Below, one piece after another: positions 1 through 11,631 of a stretch of DNA of 64,000 nucleotides. How positions within the stretch are numbered: position 1 is the first letter of the stretch; the number at the start of each line of letters is the position of its first letter. This DNA is from Pohlia nutans (lineage: Eukaryota > Streptophyta > Bryopsida > Bryales > Mniaceae). The stretch spans positions 12,542,001 through 12,606,000 of the forward strand of contig CM040103.1 of the NCBI GenBank assembly GCA_022496805.1, written 5' to 3'. The position numbers and the translations under genes are program-made. Under the pieces are notes generated by a model. That model searched no databases. It saw only the letters and a program-made list of their open reading frames with translations, and was not told the origin of the DNA.

Positions 1-359
1 TGGCAGCGGGCGCCGAAGCGCCACTACCGATCGCCGTCACCGGCGTGCGCTTCCTCGGGCGGGGCGGGGTGGCGTACACGATGGAGAGTTCGCGTCTTCG
101 TGCTCTGCACAAGCGATTTCAGAAGCAGTGGCACGCGGACCTCACCCCGCAGGACCAACAGCGACTCAGCCCTCACATCACGGTGCAGAACAAAGTGGAT
201 GCCGCCATAGCTCGCGCGTTGCACCACGAGCTCTCGGAGCAGTTTCAGCCGTTTGACGCCACTGGTACGGGGTTGCAGCTCTGGGCTTACCGCGGCGGAC
301 CATGGGAAGCGCTCGACATGTTTCCGTTCCTCAAGGGCGTACAAAATGTGCAGCCTTAG
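1..359 (+). CDS. 2H phosphoesterase / 2'-5' RNA ligase-like protein, C-terminal part
   Basis: Open from the window edge (frame starting at base 3) to TAG at 357-359, giving about 118 residues. The stretch contains the second HxT motif of the 2H superfamily (HITVQNKV, near base 177), followed by a region with the signature GTGLQLW and GGPWEALD. This matches the C-terminal half of LigT/2'-5' RNA ligase-like proteins found in plants, fungi and bacteria, which hydrolyse cyclic phosphodiesters at RNA ends. The first HxT motif must lie upstream of the window. The segment is GC-rich compared with the flanking DNA and has no intron. A GTG at base 45 is only an internal codon, since the frame stays open upstream. 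The gene converges on the AWPM-19 gene. The family call is from motif recognition; the substrate is unknown. Confidence 0.83.
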   Translation, partial: AAGAEAPLPIAVTGVRFLGRGGVAYTMESSRLRALHKRFQKQWHADLTPQDQQRLSPHITVQNKVDAAIARALHHELSEQFQPFDATGTGLQLWAYRGGPWEALDMFPFLKGVQNVQP

Positions 360-664
360 CGTTGATCAATTGTGAGCATTTGTGATGCCTCATCATGTTA
401 GGGTTTTGCAGTTAGTCATATGCTCCAGTGATGTTTCAAATCGTCGTAAACATGATATCACAGCAAACTGTGAATAATTCAAATTTCATGTGTCTATGAT
501 AACAACGTCATAAGCTCTGCACAGACCGGCTTCTTCTGGAACCAATCGAAGAAGTAGCGATGATAGAGCTTTTGAAGCTCTGAATCATGATCAGGCCTCA
601 AATGCTTACATTTGAACTCTAATTTCTTCACGCACAATGTGGTTGGTGGATTCTAGCTGGACGT
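360..664. other. convergent intergenic region
   Basis: This stretch holds the 3' flanks of two convergent genes. It is AT-rich, and I see no coding potential or repeat. Confidence 0.6.
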
Positions 665-1642
665 TTACACAGCTGCGGCAGCGGGTGTGCCGTGGTGGTG
701 CTTCTCGGCCTGCACTAAACCAATGTTGGCACCTCCAGCGGCTGCGTTGCTGTAAGCCGGACCGTAGTCGCTACCTAAGACGCCGGCATGCAGAGACAGC
801 AAGTAGAGGAGCTCGAAGAGCGCTAAGATGATGATGAACGACTCCACCACTTTCTGCGAGAATACCAGTTGTTTGCACAATCAGGAAAGAGAAATCACAT
901 GTTTTCATACGCAGACACGCAAATGAGTGATCAAATTTGTTCCATCACACTTTCTTGTCGATGCTCTCAACACAAGTTTGATGATTGTTGGATTACTCAC
1001 CATCTTCTTGGAGCGCGTGCCGCCAATGTGAATCTCCTTGCAAGCGACGCTTCATATGATCAATAGCAGAAAAATCTTTTAGTTGATTGTAACGAGCTAT
1101 AACGTCAAGCAATTTCATTGAACGCCCTGATTAATTACATGATTTTGGCAGGCAAGAACGTAACGTGAGCGATCGGCTTCGCATGTAAGTTCATGAAGAC
1201 TTCGCGTGTAAGTTCATGAAGACTTCGCGTACCCGAAAGCGAGGAGAGTGAGCGTCCAGGCGATGAGGGCCGCCGAAGCAGCAGCGGCCAGGCTTTCGGT
1301 ACGCCACACTCTCAAGTGGTGAATGCCAGCCAAGGTGGAGGCCAATCCCACCACGGACGCAATGAGCACCATCGGCAGGAAATAGAATGTCGCCGCGTTA
1401 CCTACAAAATGAACTCCGTGAGACATTCAACACTATTGAAGAAAAGAGAAACACGAGTTCGAGCTTCTTTCGTGTTAGTCTGAAATTCCGAGGGCTCACG
1501 TACCGACATAGCCACCCGCGCCCGCTGAAGAGTCAATGTTCTTGTTCAAAGCCCAGCCTGCGATGGCGGCCGTGATGACATACATGCAGAAGTTCAACGC
1601 CAGAAGCGGCGAAGAAATCCCCCTTCCAATGCCAAACGCCAT
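665..1642 (-). CDS. AWPM-19-like plasma membrane protein
   Basis: Four exons on the minus strand: 1642-1504, 1401-1233, 1049-1001 and 853-665, with consistent phases and GT-AG borders. The product is 181 aa. The order of features fits the AWPM-19 family: a start MAFGIGRG with a first membrane helix ending WALN; a GNAATFYFL block and second helix; the motif HLRVWRTESLAAAAS; a third helix ending LLAFG; the junction ACKEIH; then VVESFIIILALFELLYLLSLHAG as the fourth helix. Family members are four-helix plasma membrane proteins; rice OsPM1 has been reported to facilitate ABA entry, and expression is often desiccation or ABA linked. The C-terminal tail is Ala-rich with a HHH stretch. Length is typical (150-180 aa). 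The family call is firm; a role in ABA transport here is inference. Confidence 0.95.
1177..1231. repeat. 23-bp tandem repeat in AWPM-19 intron 2
   Basis: Two full units and part of a third of a 23-bp repeat beginning CTTCGC and ending CATGAAGA. It abuts the 5' splice site of intron 2 of the AWPM-19 gene. Confidence 0.8.
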
Positions 1643-3037
1643 GGTTACAACCTGTCTGCAGGCACCAAAATTCGACCAATTCCTTCGCAGCTGCACAGAA
1701 TTCAAAAATTAGCAAGACACCGGGCGATCTCCTGTGAACCTTGAAAGTGCAAGAACACATGGCTGACCATCTTAAGAGCCATTGAAACAGAAGCAGAAAA
1801 GGAGACATATACAACGCAAGAATCGAACATCGTCATCAATTAACGGTACAAGAATATCTGGATCCTTAAATTCTTAACGTTTTTGACAGTTTAGAATCAA
1901 GAAACTATGTCATTGGCTGGACTTTCAGACTTTCAAGAAGATAGCCTCTGCATTCCAGACCTCTCTTGCAAGTGGTTACTTCTCAAAAAGAGCTCAAATG
2001 CAACAAATGATCGATCTGGTGCAAGAGGTTGAATTCCAGCAAGTAAAACTTCAAGAGGCCTTTCACAAGGGGAGCCAGGGCGCGTCACTCATAAGATGAA
2101 AGCGAGCATACATGCATTGTTCCAAGCAATCCATCAAAGTGACAGAAGGCTTCGAAGTTCAACAAGTAACGTAGCCTTATGAAGAATGATTCACAGTCAG
2201 GTAAATATAATGCAAGTGAACCTTATTTCTACTCTATTTCAATATAGTAAAAGTGCCGATGGATCGACTAAAGGACATCACGTACCTGAGAAGAAGTCGA
2301 TCGATGCTCCAGGAGAGACAAGAACGAGCTCCAAGAATACGTTGCCAAACGGAAAAAAGAGAGAAAGCTCACTGATTCACGGGTACCGGTAACGGCTTTA
2401 ATATAAGGGCCCGGAAGGTGGCTGACTGACTTAACTTGGGTTGCATCTCGGTTATATAACCGTGGGTTACCCAACTTCATATTGCGGCACAGTTCATGCA
2501 GCGTGCCACATGGTGAGAGCCTATGGACGTGGAAACCATCATGGGAGCCAGAACTGTGGAGTCTCATACTCTTGTTGGGACCACAGTGAGAGATGGTTCG
2601 TGTACACTGTTTTGTTGCTTTCATTTCACTCCTACGATATCAATATCCACATAAACCACCTCTGTAGTTTGATTCTTGCGTTGAAGATACTTAGAAAATG
2701 ATCCTGAGTGCAGCATTCCTCCTGTCTTTTCGACATTTGAGGTGACTGATGTGAGTTCTTCCTATGCAATGGCGCAGTTGTGAGGAAATGGAGAAGGTCT
2801 TCCTGTGTTTCCATGAGAGTAGATATCAAGAGGCATTAGGTCACATGAGTTGTGTTGGAGTTGATACTAAATCCCATGCTTTTTTCCTATGCTTCTGTCT
2901 GGTGTGCGAATTGTAGCAGTTGGTAACGATTCTAAGCCCTGTATAGGGTATGGGGTACGTGCGCCAACCCTAATTCTTCACCCCACTCTAAATATTTTGC
3001 AGGAGACGTTGGGAAACAGAGTGAGAAGTGTACACTG
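1643..3037. promoter_or_regulatory. bidirectional upstream region of AWPM-19 and CK1-like genes
   Basis: The two genes diverge from here. No protein-coding exon is recognisable; the open frames near 2186-2701 do not resemble known proteins. A 12-bp palindrome, GGTTATATAACC, lies at 2450-2461 and contains a TATA-like core. Its role is unknown. Confidence 0.4.
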
Positions 3038-6000
3038 ATGGATTACAAAGTGGGCGAGAAGTACTTGCGCGGTCTTCTGATTGGGCATGGTTCCTCGGCT
3101 GAGGTCTTTCTGGGTCAGTGAAGACCGAAACTCTAATCCTCTTAGCATTTGGGCACCTTTTTCTGAGTGTTTAGACTACCTCATGATGTTCAGATCACAT
3201 TGAATAACTACTGCTGACTTGCAATTCCAATTTTTCTTTCATATTTCAGGTTGAGTTACGCCATATTGTACTTGTTTATTTCATGCACTTACAAGCTTGA
3301 TTCACTCTGGTGCAGGAACAAATGTCCAAACCAACGAGCAGGTTGCTATGAAGCTGGTACGTGATGATTTTGGCCGTCATTATTTGGAAAAAAATTCCAA
3401 TTATCCTGGAGATACGACATGTTGAACAAGCCAATATTTTTGCATTCAAGAGTGAGAACTTTGATGATGAAGAAATTTCTCTTGATATCTGAATGCTACG
3501 GTGGTTGAATGCAGGAACCCATCAAGGCGAAGGTTCCACAACTTTTCTTTGAGTCGAAGTTGTACCGGATTCTCCAAGGAGGAAGTAAGAATTATTATAT
3601 GCTTCCAAGTTCAAATTAGTAATTCTTTCGGACCAAGAGAATTCCCCTTTGAGTGAGTGATTGCGGATTTACATTTGCGTCCCTACATACCACGTTTTAC
3701 ATAGTCTGTGTTTATTGAATTAATGTCTGGCCTTTCTTGTTCAGCTGGAATTCTCAACACTCGATGGTATGGTTTACAAGGAAGATACCGAGTTTTGGTG
3801 ATGGATCTTTTGGGCCCAACTCTCGAAGACCTGAAGAAGTTCTGCAGTCAGAAGTTTTCATGTTCAGAGGAAGAGCTGGCGAGGTTCTCGCTGAAGACCG
3901 TGCTTATGCTTGCGGACCAGCTTGTAAGTAACAAATTTCACACGTGTCTGCTTGTGGACCCGGGTTTGTGAATGGACTTCAGTGCTCTGTATCGAAGGGT
4001 CGATTTACATTTGTTTAGACGAGCCTTCAAGACAAGATATTTCAACAATATTTTAAGGCATCTAGCAATGTGATTGGTAAACCCTAAACCGGAGAATTGT
4101 AATCCGGCCCTAAATTTCTCATTAAAACGCATGAATCCTCATTTATGTGGCATGACATCTGGGAACTAGGTGTGCGTGGATTATTGATTGTGATAACTAC
4201 TAACTACTAAGTTCATCCTTCACTCAATGTCTCAGATTTCTGTACTGCATTATATCCATTCAAAGGGTTTCGTGCATCGAGGCATCAAACCAGAGAATCT
4301 CCTGATGGGGCTTGGGAAACGAGCAAATCAGGTGAATAAAGTGGATATTCCTTGATTAAGGTATTCCGATGACCCCATTAGCTCAATATCACCTTCAGTC
4401 TGCGAAATAGTTAAATTCTACACAATTGAAGGCTGATAGAGCAAAGTTCTTCTTCAAATCTAATGGGTGCTGCCAAAAGAAGTGACATGACCAATGACCA
4501 AAAGATTGGTCTATATTGCCCTCTGTAGTCTTTCTCTGAGTCTAAGAATTTTGATGTTATTTTCAGACAAGGAAATTGGTTCTAAAATTTCCAATGAGAG
4601 ATCAAGTGCAGGACTGACGCACATGCAGACCTTTAATATATCTTGAGCTTGGCATTCATTAGGTTCATATCATCGACTTTGGCCTCGCAAAGAAGTGGTG
4701 TCATCCTAAAACCAAGGCGCACATTCCTTGCAGGTGCATACAGTCTCTCAAACTCTTCTGCATGTTTGTTAGGAATGTTTTCTGCTCAAATTCCAAGTCA
4801 TTCTGTACATAATTAGCCACGTTTTGATTATGGTATTGTTCATGCGGTCTAACAGTGCTCCTTTGGTTTTCTATGTTACGTTCTTCAGCGTCCTTGCATT
4901 TGTCCCAGTGAGGGACCTGAATATCTTGACAATCTTGTTGACATGACTAGTTTTACTATAATTTTGTCGCCTTCTATTTTACATCTAATTGTCGTAAGTT
5001 TCTGCAGAGGCAACAAGAATCTCGTAGGATCTGCCCGGTATGCAAGTATCAACAACCATAATGGCCTTGGTAAGCAACTTTTGCTAATCATATCATGTGG
5101 TTGTTTAAATGCAGAGGGTGAAAAATTAATGTGGCTCATAATAGTTATATTTAAGGTGGTCAAAAACGTCACACTAAATTTGAAAACAAACTGAATTTAA
5201 AGTGGCCTCTCGTAATTACAGTAGTATATGGTGCAATCTTAGGTCTTTAACCCATTGTAACACTTCTTACGCTCATGAATACACTGCTCTAAGGAAGGTG
5301 ACTTTGCTGTTGGAACAGAGCAGAGCAGGAGAGATGATTTGGAGTCTCTTGGATATGTACTAGTGTACTTGCTCAAAGGCAGGTCAGTAGGCTATGTTGT
5401 AACTTCTTACTTCTTATGCATTCATTAATCATATATCACATATTGTGCAACTTTCTGTTTTGTTCGAGTAGTTAGACTCATATTTTGAGGTTTCAAGATA
5501 ACCTGCATATTCAAGCACATTCTTGGTACTTCAAACCTTATCACGTGCAAGAAAATATCCTTGCACAACATCTGTTCACTTGGTCTTGAATATGCATTAT
5601 TAACCTTTTAGTCAAAAAAGTTATCAGCAGTCTGAGATTTCTTAAAGGAAGTGCAGTTGGTTGTAGAGTCCACGAAAGTCTGTCCCTTATCAACCAACTC
5701 CACTTCACATATATATTAGAGACTACTTAAGTGAACTTCAACCCATGCTATATATGAAGTGGAGGTGGTTCCGCTGATATAGGACAGACTTCCCTGGGAA
5801 GATTTGAAAGCAGACACCAGAGAGGAGAAGCATGAGAAGATTGGGAAATTCAAGAGTAGTTTGTGCGCTGAGGTTTTCTCTTCAAAATCCTTTTGTGTAC
5901 CTTCAAAAAATGAGCTGATGCATCTCTGCACTAATATGGATTCTCTTGTAGTTAGTCCGTTCTAACCACTTCGTTCACTGTTCTTAGTGATAGCTGAATT

Positions 6001-6605
6001 CTCTCAATTCTGTTATGTCTCATGCAGGTCCTTTGTGAAGGTTTGCCACCGCAATTTGCAAAGTTCGTCAGAGTTACTCGAACGCTTCCTTTTGAAATAG
6101 ACCCCGACTACGAGGGTTACAAGAAGTTGTTTCAAGAGTGCTTGGTCTCTGAGGGTAAGCAATCCGCACGACCTTTGTGAAGAGCTGAAACTGAGCTTGT
6201 TTTTAATGTTCAAGCATTATGATCTTGCAATTATGATCTTGCAATTGGTTTAATATTGCTTTCATGAAAACCCGTTCTGTTCATTAAAATTTTGCAGGTT
6301 TTGAACGAGACTATATATTTGACTGGACTGTGATTCATTATGCAATGGCTGGCGTTCCTCGAACATTTGTATGTCACAATCCCTTTCATTGTCTGAAATG
6401 TGGCAGTGCACCGTTGTTGGTAATGGTGTCTAATGGATCATGTGAAACTTGTTGCTTTGTTTTTTCATGTGATCATATTCAGAAAGGAGCGATTCCAGAA
6501 TGTTCAGAGCGATGTGGAGAAAACCCACCCCCACCAGTGGTCACTTTTGAGCCACCCAAGTTGGGCCATCCAGACCCACCTAGGCCCGCACCCAAAAAAG
6601 AGTAA
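3038..6605 (+). CDS. casein kinase 1-like protein with HRG catalytic loop (predicted pseudokinase)
   Basis: Twelve exons: 3038-3113, 3316-3356, 3515-3584, 3745-3923, 4236-4331, 4663-4733, 5008-5069, 5298-5382, 5788-5872, 6028-6154, 6298-6368 and 6483-6605. All phases close, giving 361 aa. The CK1 fold is followed throughout: [13 protein letters not shown] (P-loop), VAMK with Lys38, [32 protein letters not shown] at 159-161, [51 protein letters not shown] and YIFDWTV. The catalytic-loop motif is HRG (136-138) followed by IKPENLLMG, so the catalytic Asp is Gly. A Pro-rich 40-residue tail ends PRPAPKKE. All twelve exons are open, so this is not an obviously decayed copy. It is likely catalytically weak or dead and may act as a scaffold; that is inference. 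The last intron (6369-6482) is 114 nt and has no in-frame stop, so its retention would also give an open frame. Confidence 0.92.
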
Positions 6606-9600
6606 ATTTATCACCTCACTTAACTTAAACCCCCCTCCAAACAAACTGAAGCCATTTACAAGCAAAGTTCAAATTAAAATACTATAAACTTCAGTTTATA
6701 GTAAAATGTATTTGTGTCTGATGATTCATGTACGTACATGGCTGTTGTGTGGCAGGAAAATTCCTCAAGGAAGGCTTATTGATTTCTCACCAAACCAGGC
6801 CCTCAACAACCATAATCTCTACTGGGAATAAGGTGGAGGCACCAATACCTGTAAGTTTAAGGATTTTGAGCTATTTAGAGCGACGGTTTTCAAGGATAAA
6901 AAATTGCAGCACATAAAACTTTGATAAAACGGTTTAATAATCAAGCTCGATTTTTAATTAATTTTTTCACAATTGTGTGATTTTGTTATATATTTTCAAA
7001 CTTAATGTGCATAGACCACTATTGATGTTAGTAGGGGAACCAACCAATTATATTTGTCTTTAATTTGTAGTCCAATCAATTTGCTAACTTGGCATTCATA
7101 ATTGATCACCAAACTGCTACAACTAATGGTTGTGATAATTTGATTGGGAACTCACAAAGTTGAAACAGGTGCTTGCATAGGAATTGGTCCCTGATGCTTC
7201 TACCTTAGCATGAGCTGGCACCATTTCTGCATGTTTTTGCGTTTGTGTTTTGGGGTCAATTGTGTCCAGACAAGCATCCACATTTTCAAAGGTCCCTATT
7301 TCTTTAAAAAAAAATTAAACTTGATGAAAAAAATATTCTGCAAATTCGATCAAGATTACCATTTTGTTGGATTGGTCCTCAAGGGCTTTTTTTCATTGAC
7401 AGTTTGACACGGGGTAACCACTCCAGCCTACCTTGACACAATTAAAAGATATTTCAATTGGAGCATTGTTCCTTGTACATGATTTTGTGTAGAAAGGGAT
7501 TTGAAAATTGAAGTGAAGAAGACAATAATGTTGACAATTTTTTTCAAAATGTTTGAGGAATGCCAACTGTTTGATATAATTGAAATTTGGATGCGTAAAT
7601 GGCCATTGAAATGAATGAGGTAAGTTCTAACTATTGTAATAGTTTTTTTTAATTAGATTTTGGTAAATTAGTCTTATTGAATGAGGCTCTTCTTCATAAC
7701 TTTCGATTTCTCTTGTTAATTACATCTTTTGAAACATTACAGAGTTTGGGGGTGAATTTTATGTTTGACCTTGACATCATGTGATTGCAGAAAAGGAATA
7801 TAAATTAGAACATCAATGTAAATATTATACATTCATTAATATATCAAGTTTTCTAAGAAGTCGTTTATATATACATCAGATTTACAAAATTTCATAAAGA
7901 ACATATAATACATATATTAACCCTTAGAGGATGAAGGGTTTTGCTATGAACTAAATGTGTTATAAAATGTGCTTTACATGACTTTTTTGAAGTTTTATGG
8001 AACATGAAAGTTGTGTTGCCCAACTTGTAGATCCTATCTATGAAGTTGAATACCACTAAGATACTTTAGAATGTTTACAAATTAATTTAAAATAAAATGG
8101 TGGAACAATTGATGCATTATCCAATACAAATAGATTATCAAAATTGTTGAATTGCTGAAAAAATTCAATAGATTATCAAATACTTTTTTACCATCTGTAA
8201 GAATTTCAACAAAATATCTATAATCTAAAAATATTTTGAAATCTATAAATAATTACTAACTTCTATCATTGTCTCATAAAATACCCTATACTATTTGCTC
8301 AAATTGCAAGTGAAAAATTAGCCTAAAATCATCTCAAATTTTAATTTATGTTTATAATTCCTGTAATTAGTTTAGGTTTTGGAAGAAAAATGATAAATTA
8401 GCCCTTCGTTATGAATGATCCCTATACTAAAAGGAAGGATTGTTTATACCTTTTAATCATCTCATCAAACTTTAAAGTAAATTTTGCAATATATAAAACT
8501 TGATGTTATACAATGCTTTGAAACCAATTATTTTACTATACCTCTATAACATTCTATAGTACAGTAGTTTTAAGAGATTACCGTTCTCTACAAAATCTCC
8601 ACTATAGATGACAATCAAAACACAAAAATACTTGAAAGCTTACATTCACTAAAAAATAAACATGCATATGGAATTCCCTTGTAGAAACTACATTCTAAAC
8701 TGGTTACTATCACACTCACCAGTATCAAATTGCAATAGTTGCTATTGTATACGGTACATATGTGATTGGACACTTCCACATGCCAAATTCTAAATCCATG
8801 TACGTTAGTTACTGAAGGAGTGATATAAAAAGAGTTTTGAGAATTATGCCATTGGAATTTAGGATAACAAAAACAACACATTGTTGCTTGGAATAAAAGT
8901 CTTGTGGTTGGATTTTAAAGGGTGTTGCTGACGTTGTTGAAAGTGGAATTGTTTAGTACAATAGAATATTATGTCAACACACAGAGAAGTTGATTGTCAA
9001 TAGCCATCGACATATCCTACCAAGCGTGCACCACAAATATAGAAAAGATCATCTTGCATAGGTTCTCGGAATGCCTCTAAGCTTGAGCAGTTTTGAGCTT
9101 TATAGCGGCAGTCCTGCATCAACTTCTTGATTGTCCTACTCTCAAGAATTCACTTCAAGTTGAACATTCATAGCACTTGTTACATTGGAAACAAACTATT
9201 GTTTTCGCTTCCAGAATTTTGCAAAGATTTAGGTCTGTTAGTAGAATTTGGCTATTACTTATGAGCACCTTCTTGTAATCACTTTGGATCACTCAAAATG
9301 ATACAATCTTCAAATAAGACAAATAGACGTAGAGAAAGTTAGAAGTAACATACGATAAGGCTTAAGAAATTAAGCTCATAGTGCATAGAATCAAGTTACA
9401 TCCAAGATTATACATTTCCCCATGTGTGTTGAAGAGGAGTATGCCATAAGTTTGCTCGGACTTTGAGGAAATTGCAATTTATGTCCAAAGACTTGGGTTG
9501 TGTACAACTCCAATCTTTTACAATAGTTAGGCCAACCTTTCTCAATCTTCCACATCATTGCTGTCATTGTAACTACTTACTTTACTTTCTTGCAATTGAG

Positions 9601-9769
9601 TTTCTTCAATTTGTACCAATAAATAAAATAAAATAAGACCTCAAGGAAGTTAATGATAGCATCCATTTGTGGAAATGCTCTTAGTTTGATGGTACACACT
9701 ACTAGCAAAGACATCGCTTCTCACATAACATTCAGTAGCCTTTGTGAGTACTGCCTCCATTCAACAGGA
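6606..9769. other. AT-rich intergenic region
   Basis: No gene recognised over about 3.2 kb. Near 7919 a TTAACCCTTA terminus and the following 130 bases resemble the left end of the TTAA-flanked element at 35500, so old repeat remnants are present. A possible alternative CK1 3' exon after the AG at 6752 ends at a TAA near 6830, but its phase does not fit the main model. Confidence 0.5.
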
Positions 9770-9833
9770 TGATGTGGAATATCTCACATCATTTCATCCC
9801 CCTAAATGAAATGATGTGGGATATTCCACATCA
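9770..9833. repeat. near-perfect 28-bp inverted repeat (hairpin)
   Basis: The arms at 9770-9797 and 9806-9833 pair over 28 bp with one mismatch, separated by an 8-base loop (CCCCCTAA). The arms are AT-rich and begin TGATGTGGAATAT. It could be the core of a short MITE or a small-RNA precursor stem. No flanking duplication was found. Confidence 0.85.
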
Positions 9834-10542
9834 AATCAGTAGCTATGGGGGCACGTGGCATTAAGTAAGAGCAAGCAACCATGGTGCACAGTAATCGATT
9901 TCACAATTCAACAGTGTTTCGTCTTTGTTTATTTGATTCACTATCAACTCAACAGTGTTTTTTCATTGTTTTTTTGATTCAATAGTTCATTCAATTAGAA
10001 ATCATTGGTCACTCTGTATATAAAAGTGGATGAAACTAAAAGGCAGTTTGTTTGAAGGCTACTGAATGTTATGCACTCAAAATAATGTGAGAGTTCACTG
10101 TACACACTTATCCTGAGTGACAAATCGCACTCACCAAGTCTTGAGCGCGTGAGTGCGAAGTGGCGCCATTTGACAGGGAAGCGAAAAGCGATGCCTTCTC
10201 CTTGTAGTGGTGAATGAAAGGCACGCTTTCCACGCACATCGTGGTCTTCCATTCTTCCTTGAATGTACGTGTGCATTGAATGAATCGCACAGTCTTGCAT
10301 GTGCCAGTCCAACCTCCAAATTCATTTGACCCTGTCTCCGCTGCAGACAATGAATTCATTGACGCACATGCGCTCACTTTCCAACACTTTTCAAAATTAT
10401 CAATTCCACGCATCAATGTCCGGACTCCCATTGTTAAATTAACGCTTTCTTTGCGTGTTTTTTAACCGTTCATCCAATTATTCATTCAATAAAATATTAT
10501 ATCCTATTTTCATCTTATACATTATTATTGTTTTTTAATTAG
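9834..10542. other. intergenic region with small inverted repeats
   Basis: Nothing coding is recognised, although several overlapping minus-strand frames are open at 9995-10431. CGCACTCAC (10126-10134) pairs with GTGAGTGCG (10149-10157). A motif around CAACAGTGTTT occurs twice at 9910-9965. Confidence 0.45.
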
Positions 10543-11092
10543 GGATGATGCGCTCGCTTACAGTCATGTTGAATATTCATCGCCGTTCTTTTAAGCATTC
10601 AGACAGGCAAGATTTGAGGCGATTTCTTGATTCATTTGTTGTTGTAGTACTTCATACAACAATCAAGAAAGAGTTGATCGTTATTAATTTGCGCTGCTAA
10701 TGGACAAGTTTAAACTAACCATAAGTTTTGATTGAAGCGTCGGTTTTGTGGTTAAAATCGCATGAGTTTTGATTGGAGCGTTTCTGTTGTGGTTTAAGTA
10801 CAGGCAGCGTAAAAGGATTCGCCATTTCTTGGATGCGCTCGCTTACAGTCCGTTCTTTCAAGCATTCAGACAGTCAAGATTTGAGGCGATTTCTTGATTG
10901 TTGTTGTAGTACTTCATACAACAATCAAGGAAGAGTAGATCGTTATTTGCGCTGCTAATGGACAAGTTTAAACTAATCATAAGTTTTGATTGAAGCGTCT
11001 GTTTTGTGGTTAAAATCGCATGAGTTTCGATTGGAGCGTTTCTGTTGTGGTTTAATTGCAGGCAGCGTACGTAAAAGGATTCGCCATTTCTT
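10543..11092. repeat. tandem duplication (288 and 262 bp units) upstream of the LRR kinase
   Basis: Unit 1 is 10543-10830 and unit 2 is 10831-11092. Both start GGATG(AT)GCGCTCGCTTACAG and share nearly all of their sequence apart from small indels. A third start, GGATGCGACGG, follows at 11093. The array lies 0.5-1.1 kb before the receptor kinase start codon, so it may be in its promoter or 5' UTR. Confidence 0.88.
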
Positions 11093-11631
11093 GGATGCGA
11101 CGGACTTGAAACCCTGACTGCAACTGTGTCGATCTTGTTGTTGTAGTACTTAAAATTGTACAGGAATATTAGTGCAATGTGAATGGACAGGTTTAATTCG
11201 ATTTGTGACAAGTGACAGTGACATACAACTGTGTTAGAACTCGATTGGAAGCAGCGTCGGTGTTTTGATTTGCGTTTTTGGAAGCCAGCTTCAAAACATT
11301 TGCTTAATGGAACTCGCTGAGTCTTTCTTTGCGACGGACTTGGAACCCTGGCTGTACAGGAACTAACTGCAGCTGCTGCCGTGAAGGAGCGGCACCATTA
11401 CACTGAGTTCAATAATTGAAACGAAGTGCTCTTCGAATACGAGCCAGTGAGTTAGAATCGACGAACTGCGATGGTGATTTGTTTTAAGAACAGGTGATTA
11501 AGTAGCGCAATCGAACAGAGTTCATACTTGTAGAGAATTTATTACTTCAAGTCCGTTTGCGATTTAGTGGTTGATTACATGAACATGTGCTGAAAATGTT
11601 TCCTGCGCCTTAATTAGGTTGCAGTAAAGCC

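Noticed and set aside
5716..5931. Minus-strand frame of 71 codons in the CK1-like gene
   Set aside because: It is antisense to exon 9 and its introns.
10108..10431. Minus-strand frame of 107 codons upstream of the LRR kinase
   Set aside because: No recognisable motif and competing frames on both strands; there is no splice context.
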